Source: Xanthostigma xanthostigma (Eukaryota > Arthropoda > Insecta > Raphidioptera > Raphidiidae). Taken from it: a DNA stretch of 64,000 nt. Where the stretch lies: contig OY754466.1 of assembly GCA_963575645.1 (NCBI GenBank), positions 7,728,001 to 7,792,000 of the forward strand, written 5' to 3'. The translations under genes and the position numbers were made by a program. A model generated the notes under the pieces. It made no database searches. It was not told the DNA's origin and worked only from the letters and a program-made list of their open reading frames with translations. Position 1 is the first letter of the stretch. Every line of letters begins with the position of its first letter. This document shows positions 43,131 through 58,100 of this stretch, piece by piece.

Positions 43131-46100
43131 TTACCCGTGATACTTTCTTGCAAGAACTTGGTCTTCTAAGAGTCTTTGTCCGAATAATTCTATATTGTGT
43201 GGTTCTAAAGAATTCACTCCATATTCCTCTTTAAACGAATACGATTTAAACCAAGTTGCTGATTGGTTATTTGCGTTCGCTGAATCCAAATCAAGTATCC
43301 AGTCTTCATAGTCGATCAATTCCTAAAACAAATTAAGATCAGCGTTTTTGACGTGATAACGTCTTATAAATTGATGAAACACCGGCTGCACGCACGAAAA
43401 AGTGTCACGTTCCGCCTGAGCCTGAGCGTGCAAGCAAGAGCGCGGTATAAGCGATAGAGAGGCACGATCGGCCCAAGCGTCGGCTTGTACGCATTTCTCT
43501 CTCTTCTCGCGTGCCGTCAGAGAGTTAATCAATGTTCCTTTATGACGTTATCACGTAAAACTATCGTCCGTAAACCGACTTTACAGACAACCAATTTTTT
43601 AAAGATAGCCATGTGAGGTGTTTCTATGAGGTCTTATCGAGTAGAGTAAAAATATGTTTATTGAAGTAAAACTTCTTTAGACGCGACTTGAGAGCAACTC
43701 AGATCTTTTTTCGAACAAAAGTAACGTTCATTAAAGACAATAGTCTGTAGAAACCATCTTGAACGAAAGGTTGAAACATAGCTACAGACGCAAACCGATT
43801 TTGTGATCGATTGAAGCGATAGCGAAAGTTTAATCTTTTTAGTAATATCTGCCACAACCGTCAAAGAAGTCTTACTTCAACCGTGCGTAAAGGTTTTTTT
43901 TAGACCAAAATATGGTATAGAAGACCTGCCATGGTTATAACTAGCAACAAATAAATTTCATCAAAATCGGTCCTGATCTGAGATTTAATAACCGAGCGGT
44001 GTAACGTCTGGTGAGGGCACTAGACTCGCATTCGGGACGTACTGGGTTCGAATCCCGGCGGGGACAGATGTGGCTGGGACTTTTTCCTGCTGCCTCTTGT
44101 TGAGGTTTTCCATGGTTTCCCTCAATAATTCCAGATAAATATCAAGATGGTTCCTTATTTAAGGCCATAGCCGATTACCTGTCAAACTCCTATGCTCAAA
44201 ATTTGCCTAGCTTATCCTAATGTCCTAAAATTCCTTCATTCGCCCATTGCTATTAATTAGTTGAAGTTGAAAAAATGTTGAAAATAACGGGAAGTGCGAT
44301 AGATCGAAAATAGTAATGGTGCGAATGGCGGCTGTTATGACGGACGTTAAATGCATTTTTATTAGTTTTGTATTTATTTGAAACTTACATAAGTGTCGGG
44401 GTCGACATAGAAAACGCGATAGTTCGGATTGATTTTAAGCCAAGTGGTGATACTGCCCCCAACAAATGAAGCATGAACTGGTTTGTTATGATCATCGTAC
44501 AGAAGTCGGATTTCGTCCCAATGTGTATGACCGTTAAATTCTCCAGTAATCGTATCCGCAAATCTAAATACACAAAAATAAACTGTATTTTAACACCACA
44601 AACACGTAAAATTTCGACGTGCGTTCCGCTAACAATGTCAACATTATGTAGAGATAACCATAGCGTAGAATTTTATGTTGTTTTTACGGTGTAGTTCGTA
44701 AATCAAGTTACAGAATAGCTACTGCTTGCTAATAGCTGTTAGAAAACACCTCTGGTTTGACGTAACGTTACAATATAATATTTGAAAAAGCAGTTCTCGC
44801 ACGATGTGAAAGAAAAAAGCAGTAAGAGAGAAAAGAAAAACTAGTGTTGGGCGATTATGAATGATATAATCGAAATATTTCGATTATGGCCGAATAATCG
44901 ATCATTCGATTATGGCAACCGAGATATCATTCGCTTGAATCGATTATGAAATATGAAATTAATATTAATCCCGACAGAGTACTATTGCTATGTCGACTGT
45001 CGATTAATATAATATGATAGGTATATTGATATATCATTCGGTTTCTGCATCTGGGATGGAAATCTTTGCTAGCACTGGAGAGTGGGGGTGTTTTCGATTG
45101 CACATACTTTATTGTACTTAGTGTTAACTTATAGTTGAATAATGAAGTGACGCGGTGCTTTCTATTTCTTTCTTTCTATTTCTATTCGATCATACCAGTG
45201 ATTCCATTATTAATATTGTGTTAAGTAATATTAACAAATCGAAATTGCAAAGTTAGAACATAATTCATAATCGATATTTTGAATGATCATTCGCTTATAC
45301 TACTATAAAAGTAAATAAAACGAAATTAATAATTGCCAAGTTTGCGCATCATTCATAATCGATAATTCGAATGATCATTCGATTATAAAAACCGATTATT
45401 TCGATTCATTCGATTATTGAAATATATCGATTATGCCCAACACTAAGAAAAACAATACCTGACAACAATTTTCGTATATTCTCTTATCCAGACCTCTTCA
45501 CATTCCCTATAATCCATTGGAACGTGAGACAAGATGTGAACTTTTTCATTGTTTTGTTCCGCTTCCGTCAATTCTTTCACCAACCACTCTAGCTGATTGT
45601 ATGTATCGCGAGAATCGTGGATCAACCACCTAGAAAAAAATGTATAACGGTCAATATTTTTGATGTCGCGTTTGACTGAGAGTAAAACCCGAATCGATGA
45701 GGTTATGCTCAAAAATAATTCAGATACAGGCCTGGGGAGACATGTTTGGGACACCTATATAAGAATAGTATACACTATGTAAACACATAAGGTGCACATA
45801 GGGATATTAACATTGGGAAAAAATGACTGGATCAGAGTGAGCCTTGAAATCTTGTTTTTCAATTTGACAGATAATATTCTTTTGCAAAATGAATGTGTAT
45901 ACTACCGAAGAAAATATTCAAATGATTACAACATAATCGGACTTTTTTTATTAATGGGACATTAAATTCCCAAAAATACTTAAATATGATGCGAGATCAA
46001 ATATCTCCGCCTATTCGTGTTGAACCTAAAGACATTGGGTCACTGATTTACCAACGCACATACGTCATACCAGTCAGACAATTTTTGAATGAAATGTTTC

Positions 46101-49100
46101 CAAACAGATGGAGTTGTTTTTTTGTTTTATTTTTGTACAAAAAAATTAAAATAATGATTTATAAGAGCTTTTTATTATTAAAAAAGCCAAGTAAAATAAA
46201 AATAAATCAAAATGAAATAGAAATCCTCAAGATTACCACGATAATTCAATAGAAATAACAATTAATGCAGTCATGGCTAACTCTGATATTTTTTTCCAAT
46301 GCAAATTTCCCTATGTGCATCTTACGCGTTAACATTCTGTATGCTGTAACTCAGTAATTCAGAAAACTTACCAATTAAATAAGTAACAAACGTTGCTGTT
46401 CAGAACAATGATTCTGAATCCGGGTCGAACCAAAACCGAATAAAAACCGCCGTTCACTATTGTCTTCTGCGTATCTTTTGGAAGCCATCTTGACCACTTT
46501 TCGCTGATCACATCAAACAGCCACTGAGTCGAAAGTTCGCTATCTTTAATGTCCAACGGTGCAAACCTTTAAAGAGATTACTGTCGATTATTCTTAATTA
46601 GGATCGGCTAGTCACCGTAAAATGGTTAAGAATGGTGGAGGAAAGTCGAAGCCAGTAAGACAAGGATATCATACGAAGACATAACAAAACTGGCTTGAAA
46701 GTCCGTTAGTAAGACGAGGAAAGCATATAAAAGCAGTAACAAAACCAGCTACCAATCTGGATTTTGAGAGCAACCCCGTGTGTCAATGCCTTTGTTTATA
46801 TGTCGTTGTCATATTATAAACCACCGTTCCTCAGTTCAAATTCAATTGGATATTAAATTTGTTATTAAAATATGAATTGAAGTTAAACACAAATAACCTT
46901 AAAAAATTAGAAACAAATAAAAGCCTCCATCCCGGAGCAGGGTCAAGACCGTCATTATACGCTAGGAAAGTATCTTTCGACAGGCGACTTTTGCGCCCTC
47001 TCGTGTTTTTTTTTTTTGACGTGATAACGTCTTATAAATTGATGAATCACCAATCTTATAAATTGATAAAACACCGACTGCATGCACGAAAAAGTGTAAC
47101 GTAACGTTCCTAACGCGTAACGTTCCGCCTGACCCTGTGCGTGCTTTTTGCTAATTTCTCGCTCAATTTAAATCAGATCGGTTTGAAACCAGTCTTAAAC
47201 GAAAGAGGAGAATATTTTACATAGATTTCGTATAACAGAATTTGCCTAAACAGTTTTTTTATACAAATTTATATAGAAAAATTGCTGTATAAATGCAATG
47301 TTGTCTAATGCATGGCGTGACGCGGTCGGTCGTCTTTGTTTGCCGTACATGGAAATTAGAAGAGAACGTATGTCTTGTCTTAACATGAAAACGGCTGCAT
47401 TTCTAATGTTTAATTCAATTTTTTGACATTAGTATTTTGTGAAATGCAACGCCTTCTAAGTTAAGTATTGGAATAACTAATTATTATTAGAACATAATAC
47501 TTTGACAGTTGCAAACGTCACTTTTGACATTTCTTATCATTCCGACACCAAGGATAAGCGGATTGAAACCAAATTTTGGGAGGATGTTTGATATGCAAAT
47601 ATGAAGTGGCCTATTGTTTTTGGGGAACATCGGCGCATGCGTAAAAGAATATATCTCTTATAATGATGTTTTATATAATAATAATATAGTTTTTAAAACG
47701 GTTTTTACTCTATCTATTTTTACTAGAAATTTTTGTAAATTTTTTGGGGAAAATCGGCGCATGCGCAAAAGAGATACATGCCATAGTTGTTTTTTATATA
47801 ATAATAGTATACTTTTTATAGTGTTTTATTATTCTACTTAATAAAATTTACCTAAATTTGAAGCGAAAGATGCAATATCATAGATTCGAATTATTATAAT
47901 TATTATATAAATTTAGGTTATGTATTACGGAATACGTTATCACGTAAAACTATCGTCCGTAAACCGACTTTACAGACAACCAATTTTTTTTTTTAATTTG
48001 GTTCAGTCAAAACCTTAGTGTCATATGTTATACGTGCATTTTAATAAGGATTAATTGTCGAATAAAATGGGGAAAAAGCTATCAAATCGGAAGTGCTGTG
48101 CTGTTGATTGTAAAGATACACCAACTAAACATCCAGAATTACAATTCCACCGTTTTCCTGGATTTTCTTATGAATTAGAGAAGGAAAAAATGGACTGCAG
48201 CAGTACGTCGTCAAGGGTAATTAAATTTTATTTTACGCCTGTAACCATTATTAAATACATGAACAATATCATAATTGTTATTTTGTTAACAAAAATAAAA
48301 TTTAAAAAATTTAGAAATTAAAAATGTATATCATTTATGTAGTTTTTTTACATAACGCTGGTTTCCATGTGTGTGTAAGTTTTGGGTGAACCACTTTTGA
48401 AAAAAATCAAACACAAGATGGTGCGAAGGTCGCGTGTCAAAGATACTTTCCTAGCGTATAGCCATCACAGATATTAATAGATATCGGATGCCTATCCTTG
48501 AGCATTGTGCGGAATGGTTACAATTAGAAGCCATACGGAAGCCATGTTGTACGTGAAAAACGCCGTAAAAAGCGCGCGGGATTCAAAAAGATTAAATATT
48601 CTATAATATGATGTTAATAGAAAAACAATAAAACTCGCAGTAAACAGTGATATTTCGCTCCAAAACCTATTTTTATATTGAAACGTTTCAAAAATTACAA
48701 AACTGAGCATAAATATAATATAAAAGCTTAGAACATTTTACATTGTCAGAGTGGCATCAATGCTTGTTAACCTTGATGCCAAATTGACAATGTAAAATGT
48801 TTTAAGCTTTTACATTATATTTATGCTCAATTTTGTAATTTTTGAAACATTACAGTATAAAAATAGGTTTTGGAGCGAAATATCACTGTTTACTGTGAGT
48901 TTTGTCGTTTTTCTCAATAAAATCATATTATAAAATAATTAATATTTTTGAATCTCGCGCGCATTTTACGGCGTTTTCCACGTACAAGATGGCTTCTAAA
49001 AGGTACGTTAGTGTATCCGCAATCTATTAAATATATATATCTATGATAGCCATACAATGATCTTTTTGTTAAACATAGCGATAATAAAAATGAATTAAAT

Positions 49101-52100
49101 TTACAGTTTTGAGATAATTTGATAAAATATAAGCTTTTAAAAATTTTCCAACTTTTCTTAAAACAAACTTACACGTCGAGTGGATGAGGTTCGTGATTTC
49201 CGAGTATCGGATAGACTTGTGTGTTTGGTAGAACTTCGGCGAATAGATCCAAGATTTCCTCAATTGTTTCTTTATTTGAAGCTCTTGAAGTGTTCCAAAC
49301 ATTATGACTGATTATATCCCCAGTCATCATTACGTAAGATGCATCCTGTCAAAAGATAGAAAATATATATTCTTTAAGATGAAGTGCAGTGGTCCAAATG
49401 AAAATTTAGATGGAGGTAAGTAATAACCCATATTTATACAGCGGCAACGAAATTTGCTGATTTGAAAGATCAATAAAAAAAAAGTTTATATTTATCGTTT
49501 TAATAATTTTTGTCGTGTTTTGAAATTCCCGTCGATTTTGTAGAGCATAGCGTTGGGTATATACTATACTACTATACAGTATGTAAACACGTAAGGTGCA
49601 CATAGGGAAATTAGCATTGGGAAAAAATACTTGGATCAGAGTTAGCCATGACTGCATTAATTGTTATTTCTATTGAATTATCGTAGTAATCTTGAGGATT
49701 TCTATTTTATTTTGATTTATTTTTATTTTACTTGGCTTTTTTAATAATAAAAAGCTCTTATAAATCATTATTTTATTTTTTTTTGTACAAAAATAAAACA
49801 AAAAAATAGCTCCATCTGTTTGGAAACATTTCATTCAAAAATTGTCTGACTGGTATGACGTATGCGCGTTGGTAAATCAGTGACCCCATGTCTTTAGGTT
49901 CAACTCGAATAGGCGGAGATATTTGATCTCGCACCATATTTAAGTATTTTTGGGAATTTAATGTCCCATTAATAAAAAAAGTCCGATTATGTTGTAATCA
50001 TTTGAATATTTTCTTCGGTAGTATACACATTCATTTTGCAAAAGAATATTATCTATCAAATTGAAAAACAAAATTTCAATGCTCACTCTGATCCAGTCAT
50101 TTTTTCCCAATGTTAATTTCCCTATGTGCACCTTACGTGTTTACATACTGTATACTATCATGAAAAGCGATTGTGCACTAAAACAAATCAAAATAAACTT
50201 GGGAAAACTTAAGTTACACTGATATATAGTTACTTTTTGTTACTTTTAGTTAGTTACCCAATTCAATTCAGTTGGTAATATAGATTCTCTCGAATAAGGT
50301 TCCTATCTAATAGCATTGAGTGTCAACCCGCTGGTCCCGTTCTAACCTCACCCTGTACAGAGGCTGAAATATTTTAAAAAAAAGGTGGTTGAAAAACTAC
50401 CTGGTGCACAGATTTCACATGTTCCAGCACGTTCCTGACAGTATGTATTGGCACATCGCAATCGTTATATGTACCCCAAAATCCGGCCGCGTCAGACGGT
50501 CGGCTAGGCTTTCCTTGGCCGCGTCTACAACAAAGCACCGTTCCTTCACATTTTGCGTTCCCACCAACTTCGTATAACGGGTCGTAATGGATATCTGTTA
50601 TTTGGATCACCTTCAGCGGCTCGGCTTTTTGTTTCGGCGTCTGCGAATCGAGTCAACAAATATTATTGAAAAATGCACTGACTTTTTTTAGGACTTAGCG
50701 GTTATTCATAAATTATGTACTTTACTCATCTACGTTACGTAACGTGACAAAAATGAGTTTACCGTTGAGAAAGTAGCAATTAGGCTTTTGAAAAAAAAAA
50801 TAATTATTATCGATTTTTTTATTGTATTTTAAAACTTTATTATAAATAATATTGATAATCGATGCGAAAAACTTTCAAAAAACTTTTTTTAAATTAATTA
50901 TAAGCAATTTAAAATTGATTCAATATTAAAAAAAATCACGTGACTGCAAATGCGCTAAAATTGTTTTTGACAGTTGTGACGTCATAATGGTAACGTCACA
51001 TTATGTTCGGGAAATGTCGGCGCGTTCTCGGAACTGGGTACAAAAATTTATTTTTAATTTGATATAACTTTTGAATTATAACGAAAATAAAAAAAAGAAA
51101 AATAGTTTTGTTATAAAACTTATATACGATCTTTCCATTTATGACAAAAAAAAATTTCATTCAAAAGCCCAATTATAATATTTTTAAAGTACACTTTTCG
51201 ATTAAAATTATCGTACCACTCGGAAGATCAGCTACATTTTTGTTTTGTTCGTGTTAAAAGAAATGAAACCAGGCTATGAGTTTAAAATTATCAGATGGTT
51301 TAAAACGAGTATGACAGAGATCTGGAAAATAGGGCATTTAACACTACAAAAAATAAATGATTAAATTATGTGAATACCATAATAATTTATAGAATAAGAA
51401 ATCAGAAATTATTGTAAAAACACGAGATTGGTTCATTATTTCAATTTTAAAACTGCAATTTTTTTAACATGTCAAAAAAACATTGCCCGCCATGATGGTT
51501 AGAAGTGTGACGTCAAAATTGTAGTAAACACACGACACACACGTAAGTAAGCACTAAACGAGCCTGGTGTAAATAATACTCGTTCACGACCAGCTGATGT
51601 TAAGCAGTGAAAAACAAACAGTTACTTAAATACATTATAAAAATGCCTACTCAAAAAAAATAATAGCCGGCAATAAATCGAATAATTACTTACTTCGTGA
51701 ACTTTTGGCGCAGGGCGTGGAGGAATGTCGATTTCCCAATCTTCTAAGGCAGCATAACGTGGACAAAAGGGCTGTGCTATGACGCCGCATATTTGCTTCG
51801 GATCAGCATTCTTTTTATGCTTAAATATGTACGAAAATATCGGCTAAAACAAAACACTCACTCATTATAAGATAGTCAATATTGAGAAAACAATTGAAAT
51901 GTATAGGTCATCAGTTCAAACTCAACCGATATTATTAGTGTAGATCATATATTTAATAACATCTATATTGCTAGCGGCCGTAAGTGGAAGCGTGGCCCAT
52001 GAAGAGAGACAGCAAATGACTGTTTTTCTATCTCTTTCTTTTTACTTGATCCGTTGTGCGCAAGCGTCGCGTCTGTAGTGAGGCAATTAGTGGAATATAG

Positions 52101-55100
52101 AGCAAGCCACCTCTCTTTCACAGCTTACTGCTTAGTTCCATGTGCAAACTGACGCTGCAACCGACGCGCATCCAATCACGGACATGCGCACGAGACTCAG
52201 ACTATAATAAGTGAGACAGACATATGTCTGCACCGTAGTGTTTAAGTCTTTCTCCGAATCTTTGTTAGCAATATAGAGGGTATTAAATATACGGTGTAGA
52301 TAACGTACCAAATTAGAATCAAGGAGGTTAGAACAAAATTCCGTATTGTAGCCCAATGATCTGCAGGGAGGTATCAAAAGATTTTTGACAAGTGAATCGG
52401 CCCCAAAAGGATACGTGCTGTAGATATAGACGGGTATTCTGCACAGAAGACACACCGTCTCGTTCTTTGATTTCTCCGAGATTTCCTGGTACGCTTTGAG
52501 GGCATTGGTGACCATGGAATGAAAATTCTCGGGTATTTCGCCCGTGCTGATGTAATTGATGACATCTCTTTCCAATAAATCAACAAAACCGCTATCTGAG
52601 TCTTCGTCGAGATACTCTGATGCTAAAAAAAAGTGTTATGTCAACCTTTGGACTACAGCAAGTGGTTTATTACTGTTAGTATGTTATGCCACTATTGTAA
52701 GAGCAATCGTTGACCGACCGGTCTAAGGCGCGGGTCTTCGCTGACGTCAACTCTCGGATTCACCCCGGTCGTGGGTTCTAATCCCATCCACGCCGAAATA
52801 AAAAATTTGTTTTTTTTCGGCAAATTTTTGACAATAAATCGAACTAAAAAGTGGAAAATAAATATAGTTTAAAAAAAAAAACTAAAAAACACGCTTTAAA
52901 TCGAACTAAAAAGTAAAAAATATTTTTTTTTAAATAAGCTTAAAACAAGAATGAATAAAAAATACAAGTATTATTGTGAAAAAAGCGTGGGGCGCTCGAT
53001 GTACGAAAATGTGGAACAAAGCGCCCCACGCTTTTTTCACAATAATACTTCTATTTTTTATTCATTCTTGTTTTAAGCTTATTTTTAAAAAAATATTTTT
53101 TACTTTTTAGTTCGATATACTTAAAGCGTGTTTTTTAGTTTTTTTTAAACTATATTTATTTTAAATATTAACAGCTCGTTTTCTTTAAAAAAAAATGGCA
53201 GTCGTCGTGGGACGTTTGGTAGATATGGAACATAGTGTGTATACTATAGTCGGATAGAAAGACACATGCAGTACACAGCTCATACAGAGAAGCAACTAAG
53301 TGTCGAGAGCGGCGGCGTAGAGGGGGCATGACGGCATATTGAGAGCGTCATGCCGTTTGGCATGGTTTTACTGCCAAGGCGCGCCAATAGATGTTGCACA
53401 TCAAAAAAAGACAGTCGATAAAATTTATTGTTTTTATTTCAATTGTTAACAAAGATTAAGAAACGTGGCAACTATCTGTTGTGTGATGAAGGTCAAATAA
53501 CATGTTCATTTCGATCGATCAACAAATAAATCGATATTATCACAAAAATCTACAAATAGATTCAAAATGTTACAACCAAACGAATATTACAATAGGCTTT
53601 GTCATCTTATGATAACAGAGCCGGGTTTTTCATTTTTACTGAAAAATAATATTCTAAACTTAACACTTTGACGGAAAAACCGGCTTAGACCGTCATAAAC
53701 AAAACTTCAAAAGTTTGACACGACGGCTGAAGCCGTCGTATACTATGGAACGTTTTAGAGCCAGACGGGTGTAGCAGTCTATTTTCCAGTGTAGAATACA
53801 TACCCTGTGTGCTCTGTGTCATCGTACAATTAATATTTAATAAGGCAATATTGTCACAACATAACAACTTTTAAAAGTAATTCAAACATATGAAAAAAAT
53901 TTAAAAACTATAGTGTCAAAATTGGAACAAAACTGAATTTTCAAGGGTCCGTCAAAGTGTTAAAAAATACTTCAACTAATTAATAGACGTCTTATTACAA
54001 AAAGTGCGGTGTATTATTCGGGCAGAAAGTCGGCGTTTACCACCGAGCATTCTCATCGAAAGCGCCAACTTTTTGCCCTAGTAGCACAATGTAATTTCTA
54101 TTTTTTTTTAATGTGGATTTTTAAGATTGACAGTGACATTTGTGCTGTTTTTTTTTCTCGTGAAAATTATAATTCGTATGTCAGATTAGGAAGGTGCAAA
54201 GTTTATAGATTTATAGATAAGTAATTAATGTTTTGAAATATTAACACTGCAAGATAATTTTTAAAGATCAAAAAATTAATCTTTTTTTTTCATTGTTATC
54301 GTTCGTCTTATTTGCAATTTTGCTCTTATTGCCAACGGAGATTAATAAAAAACAATAAAATTGTTCACTCTACCATTGTTAAAAGTTTATGAATCTACTA
54401 TACTAATATATAATTGTTTGTTTGTTTTTTCGCGCTAATCTCAGAAACTACTGGTTCGAATTGAAAAAAATTGTTTTTGTTGGATTGCCCATTTATCGAG
54501 GAAGGCTATATAATATCAGGCTACATCCAATAGGAGCGGAGCATCAATGAAAAATGTTGCAAAATGTAACTCAAAATTTGTCCGTCCGACAAAAACTTTT
54601 GAACGGTTACTCCGATCATCATGAAATTTGGATACAACATTCATCTCGGTAAACTAAGATGAATGTGCGTACTCATGTCCTTCCCTTCCCCATTCGTTCT
54701 TTTGCATCCGGGTGAAACCGGGCGGGACCGCTAGTCATAAATAAATACTTTTTTATTTTAAATCTAGACCAGAATATTCCCTTACTTATTATTATTACGA
54801 ACAATTTTCTTCCAATTATATAAAAAATAATTAATATTAAGTTATTTATTAACTATTAATAAATAACAATATTAATTATTTTTTATATTTTTTAGATATT
54901 TCTGAAGAAGATCCAAATCCGGATCGAAACGTCATCTTGTGTTATATTGATTTGTAATTTTATCATTTTTTGTCAATATATCGTTCGGTCTGAGAAAAAT
55001 TGGTCGACAATTTTATTTACTTGAAGAGTTCTATTCAGACGTTAATCAAAGATTTGAAAATAAGAAAGATAACAACAACCAGGAATTAAGATTAAACATT

Positions 55101-58100
55101 TATATTTACAAAATCACGGAATCGATATTTTTTATCTGCAATTTGATAAAAAAAATATTCTTACTACTTACGAGAAAAACAATTTCAAAACAAAGAATAC
55201 AAAAAAAAGCAAAGTAATGACATTTTCGCAGATAAATAACTAAAAGATTGCCTACACTATCTCTTAACTGAACTAATCCTATCTATCAATCTATGTATCT
55301 AACCGGTGTTACATTCATTTTTAAAATTAACTTTCCGGCCTGGTCGCACCCGTAGATTTTCGTTTAGCAACGAAATAATCAAGAGCAACAACTCATATCT
55401 ATATACTGATATATAAAGCTGAAGAATTTGTTTGTTTGTTTGGTTGAACGCGTCAATCTCAGGAACTACTGGTTCGAATTGAAATTTTTTTTTTTGTTGG
55501 ATAGTCCATTTATCGAGGAAGGCTATAGGTTATATAATATCACGCTACGACCAATAGGACAGGCGCATCAATGAAAAATGTTGCAAAAACTCAAAATTTG
55601 TCCGTCCGACAAAAACTCCAATCATCATGAAATTTGAACACAACATTCATCTCGGTAAACTAAGATGAACGTGCGTACTCATGTCCCTCTCCCCATTCGT
55701 TCTTTTGCACCCGGGTGAAACCAGGCGGAACCGCTAGTTAGATATATTTACACGAACCATTTCGAGTAGAGCTGTAACAAACCGTATGTATTCTCGTTAC
55801 TGAGTAACGGGTACATCGTCTGACTCGAAGTAACGAATCGTTACTTACAAATTAATTTCGTTACTCGCATCTGTCGTATCCATGTCAGTTCGACTCGTTT
55901 GATGCGGTTATACGTTATACGAACGAAGTCATACCGTATCACGTAGGCGACGCGCCTCGATGCGATGGTACATGCTTGATGCTGTTAGTGCACGATTGTA
56001 TGTCGTATGAAAAGTAACGAGTAACGTAACGATACGAAAGTAACGGGTACTGGTTCTTTAAGTAACGAATACATAAGGGTACACAATTTCTCGTTACTTT
56101 TACAGCTCTAATTTCGAGCCCTCTTCAACCACCCTCTCTGAAGCTATTATTGAACTTGCAATGTGTGTTTAGGTTAAATCTTACAAGCTGAATTAGAACC
56201 ACGTCCTCTTATCTTACGGAGCTGATTTTTTTCATGTTGGTTCAGTTCCGATGACAATGCATTTTTTTATAAAATATACTAGTGTTTAAGTTGGTCTTCG
56301 TCGAACGCAAGATCAACGTCCAAACATCTGAGATCTGTTTGATATCTTAGAAATGAAAACAGAGGGCGTAAAATAACTGAAATTATGAGATTTTATTGTG
56401 TTTATGTTCATAAATCCAATTTGCAATTCGCATTGTTAAACCAAAATCATAAAATACATTGTAACTGTCATTGTTGCAAATCATTTGTGGATGTACATTT
56501 AACACTCTACATTTTTACATACACTTCTACAGTATGTAAACACTAAACGCGTAAGGTGCACACAGGGAAATTAGCATTGGGAAAAAATACTTGGATCAGA
56601 GTTAGCCATGACTGCATTAATTGTTATTTCTATTGAATTATCGTGGTAATCTTGAGGATTTCTATTTTATTTTGATTTATTTTTATTTTACTTGGCTTTT
56701 TTAATAATAAAAACTTTAAAAAGCTCTTATAAATCATTATTTTAATTTTTTTGTACAAAAATAAAACAAAAAAACAACTCCATCTGTTTGGAAACATTTC
56801 ATTCAAAAATTGTCTGACTGGTATGACGTATGCGCGTTGGTAAATCAGTGACCCAATGTCTTTAGGTTCAACACGAATAGGCGGAGATATTTGATCTCGC
56901 ACAATATTTAAATATTTTTGGGAATTTAATGTCCCATTAATAAAAAAAGTCCGATTATGTTGTAATCATTTGAATATTTTCTTCGGTAGTATACACATTC
57001 ATTTTGCAAAAGAATATTATCTGTCAAATTGAAACACAAGATTTCAAGGCTCACTCTGATCCAGTCATTTTTTTCCAATGTTAATTTCCCTATGTGCACC
57101 TTACGTGTTTACATACTGTATAATACGTTCTGTATATAGCGATATTTCGGTTATAACGAGGAACCTTTATGTCCTTCATGCGTACTTTTAAACATGTACA
57201 ATTTATTAAAAAATTTAAGACTGGTAGTTATAGAAATTGTTTAAATATTACTTTGCGTATAGTTAACAATGTTGAATGTGGCCTCAACTTTTTTTTTTAT
57301 TTTTGTGAAAAATAACTAATAATTTAGAGCGATGATGATCCTGTTTAAATATCAGAAGATTAAAGGATGAAACCTGGTGGCATAGGATCAATGAACTTTG
57401 CAAATACTGAAGGTTTTTTTATTGCATTTTATTGTCTGACGTTTCGGCAATCTTTATACCATCTTCGGAGAATCAATACTGAGAAAAAAGACAGCATTGA
57501 TTCTCCGAAGATAGCATAAAGATTGCCGAAACGTCAGACAATAAAATGCAATAAAAAAAACCTTCAGTATTTGCAAAGTTCATTGATCCTATGTCACCAG
57601 GTTTCATCCTTTAATCTTCTAATTTTTTTATGTTGTATACAGCGGCTGCTCACGAATTCGTCTACGTGGTATAAACAGGGGTGATGAAACTATGGCACGC
57701 GTGCTACAGGTGGCACGCGACAGATTATTATGGACACGGCATTGATTGAGGTACAAAATCGAAATAATTAAAAATATGCTAGATGTCGAAAAAAATTGAC
57801 TATCACCAAATAACAAATGCAAAAAAGTTTCATGGCGTTCAGTGTATTATCGAAATTATTCTGTTTGATTCATTTTTTCTTTGGCTGCTTGTCGGCACGT
57901 CATGGTTACATTAAAATTTTTTGAAAAAAATTGGCACGTAGATGGAGAAAGGTTCGCGGTCAAACATGGATTTCTTTGAAATTGAACAGGATACTTCTTA
58001 GAACTTGCGTAATTCGTATAAGGATAATAAATTGATCCACACAAGATAAAATTAAAAATTAAAATTTTTGGCGTGATAATGTCTTATAAATTGGTGAAAC

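Larger units (their letters stand above)
46956..48460 (+). mobile_element. TIR element carrying a THAP-domain ORF
   Basis: Imperfect ends TATACGCTAGGAAAGTATCT (46956) and AGATACTTTCCTAGCGTATA (48460). The interior has family A copy 6, a tandem duplication and the THAP ORF. THAP N-termini are typical of P-element-like transposases, but the rest of any transposase is missing. No clear target duplication. Confidence 0.6.

Noticed and set aside
45986..46252. 88-codon ORF in five near-identical places
   Set aside because: It is the decayed transposase piece of the Tc1/mariner MITE, not a host gene.
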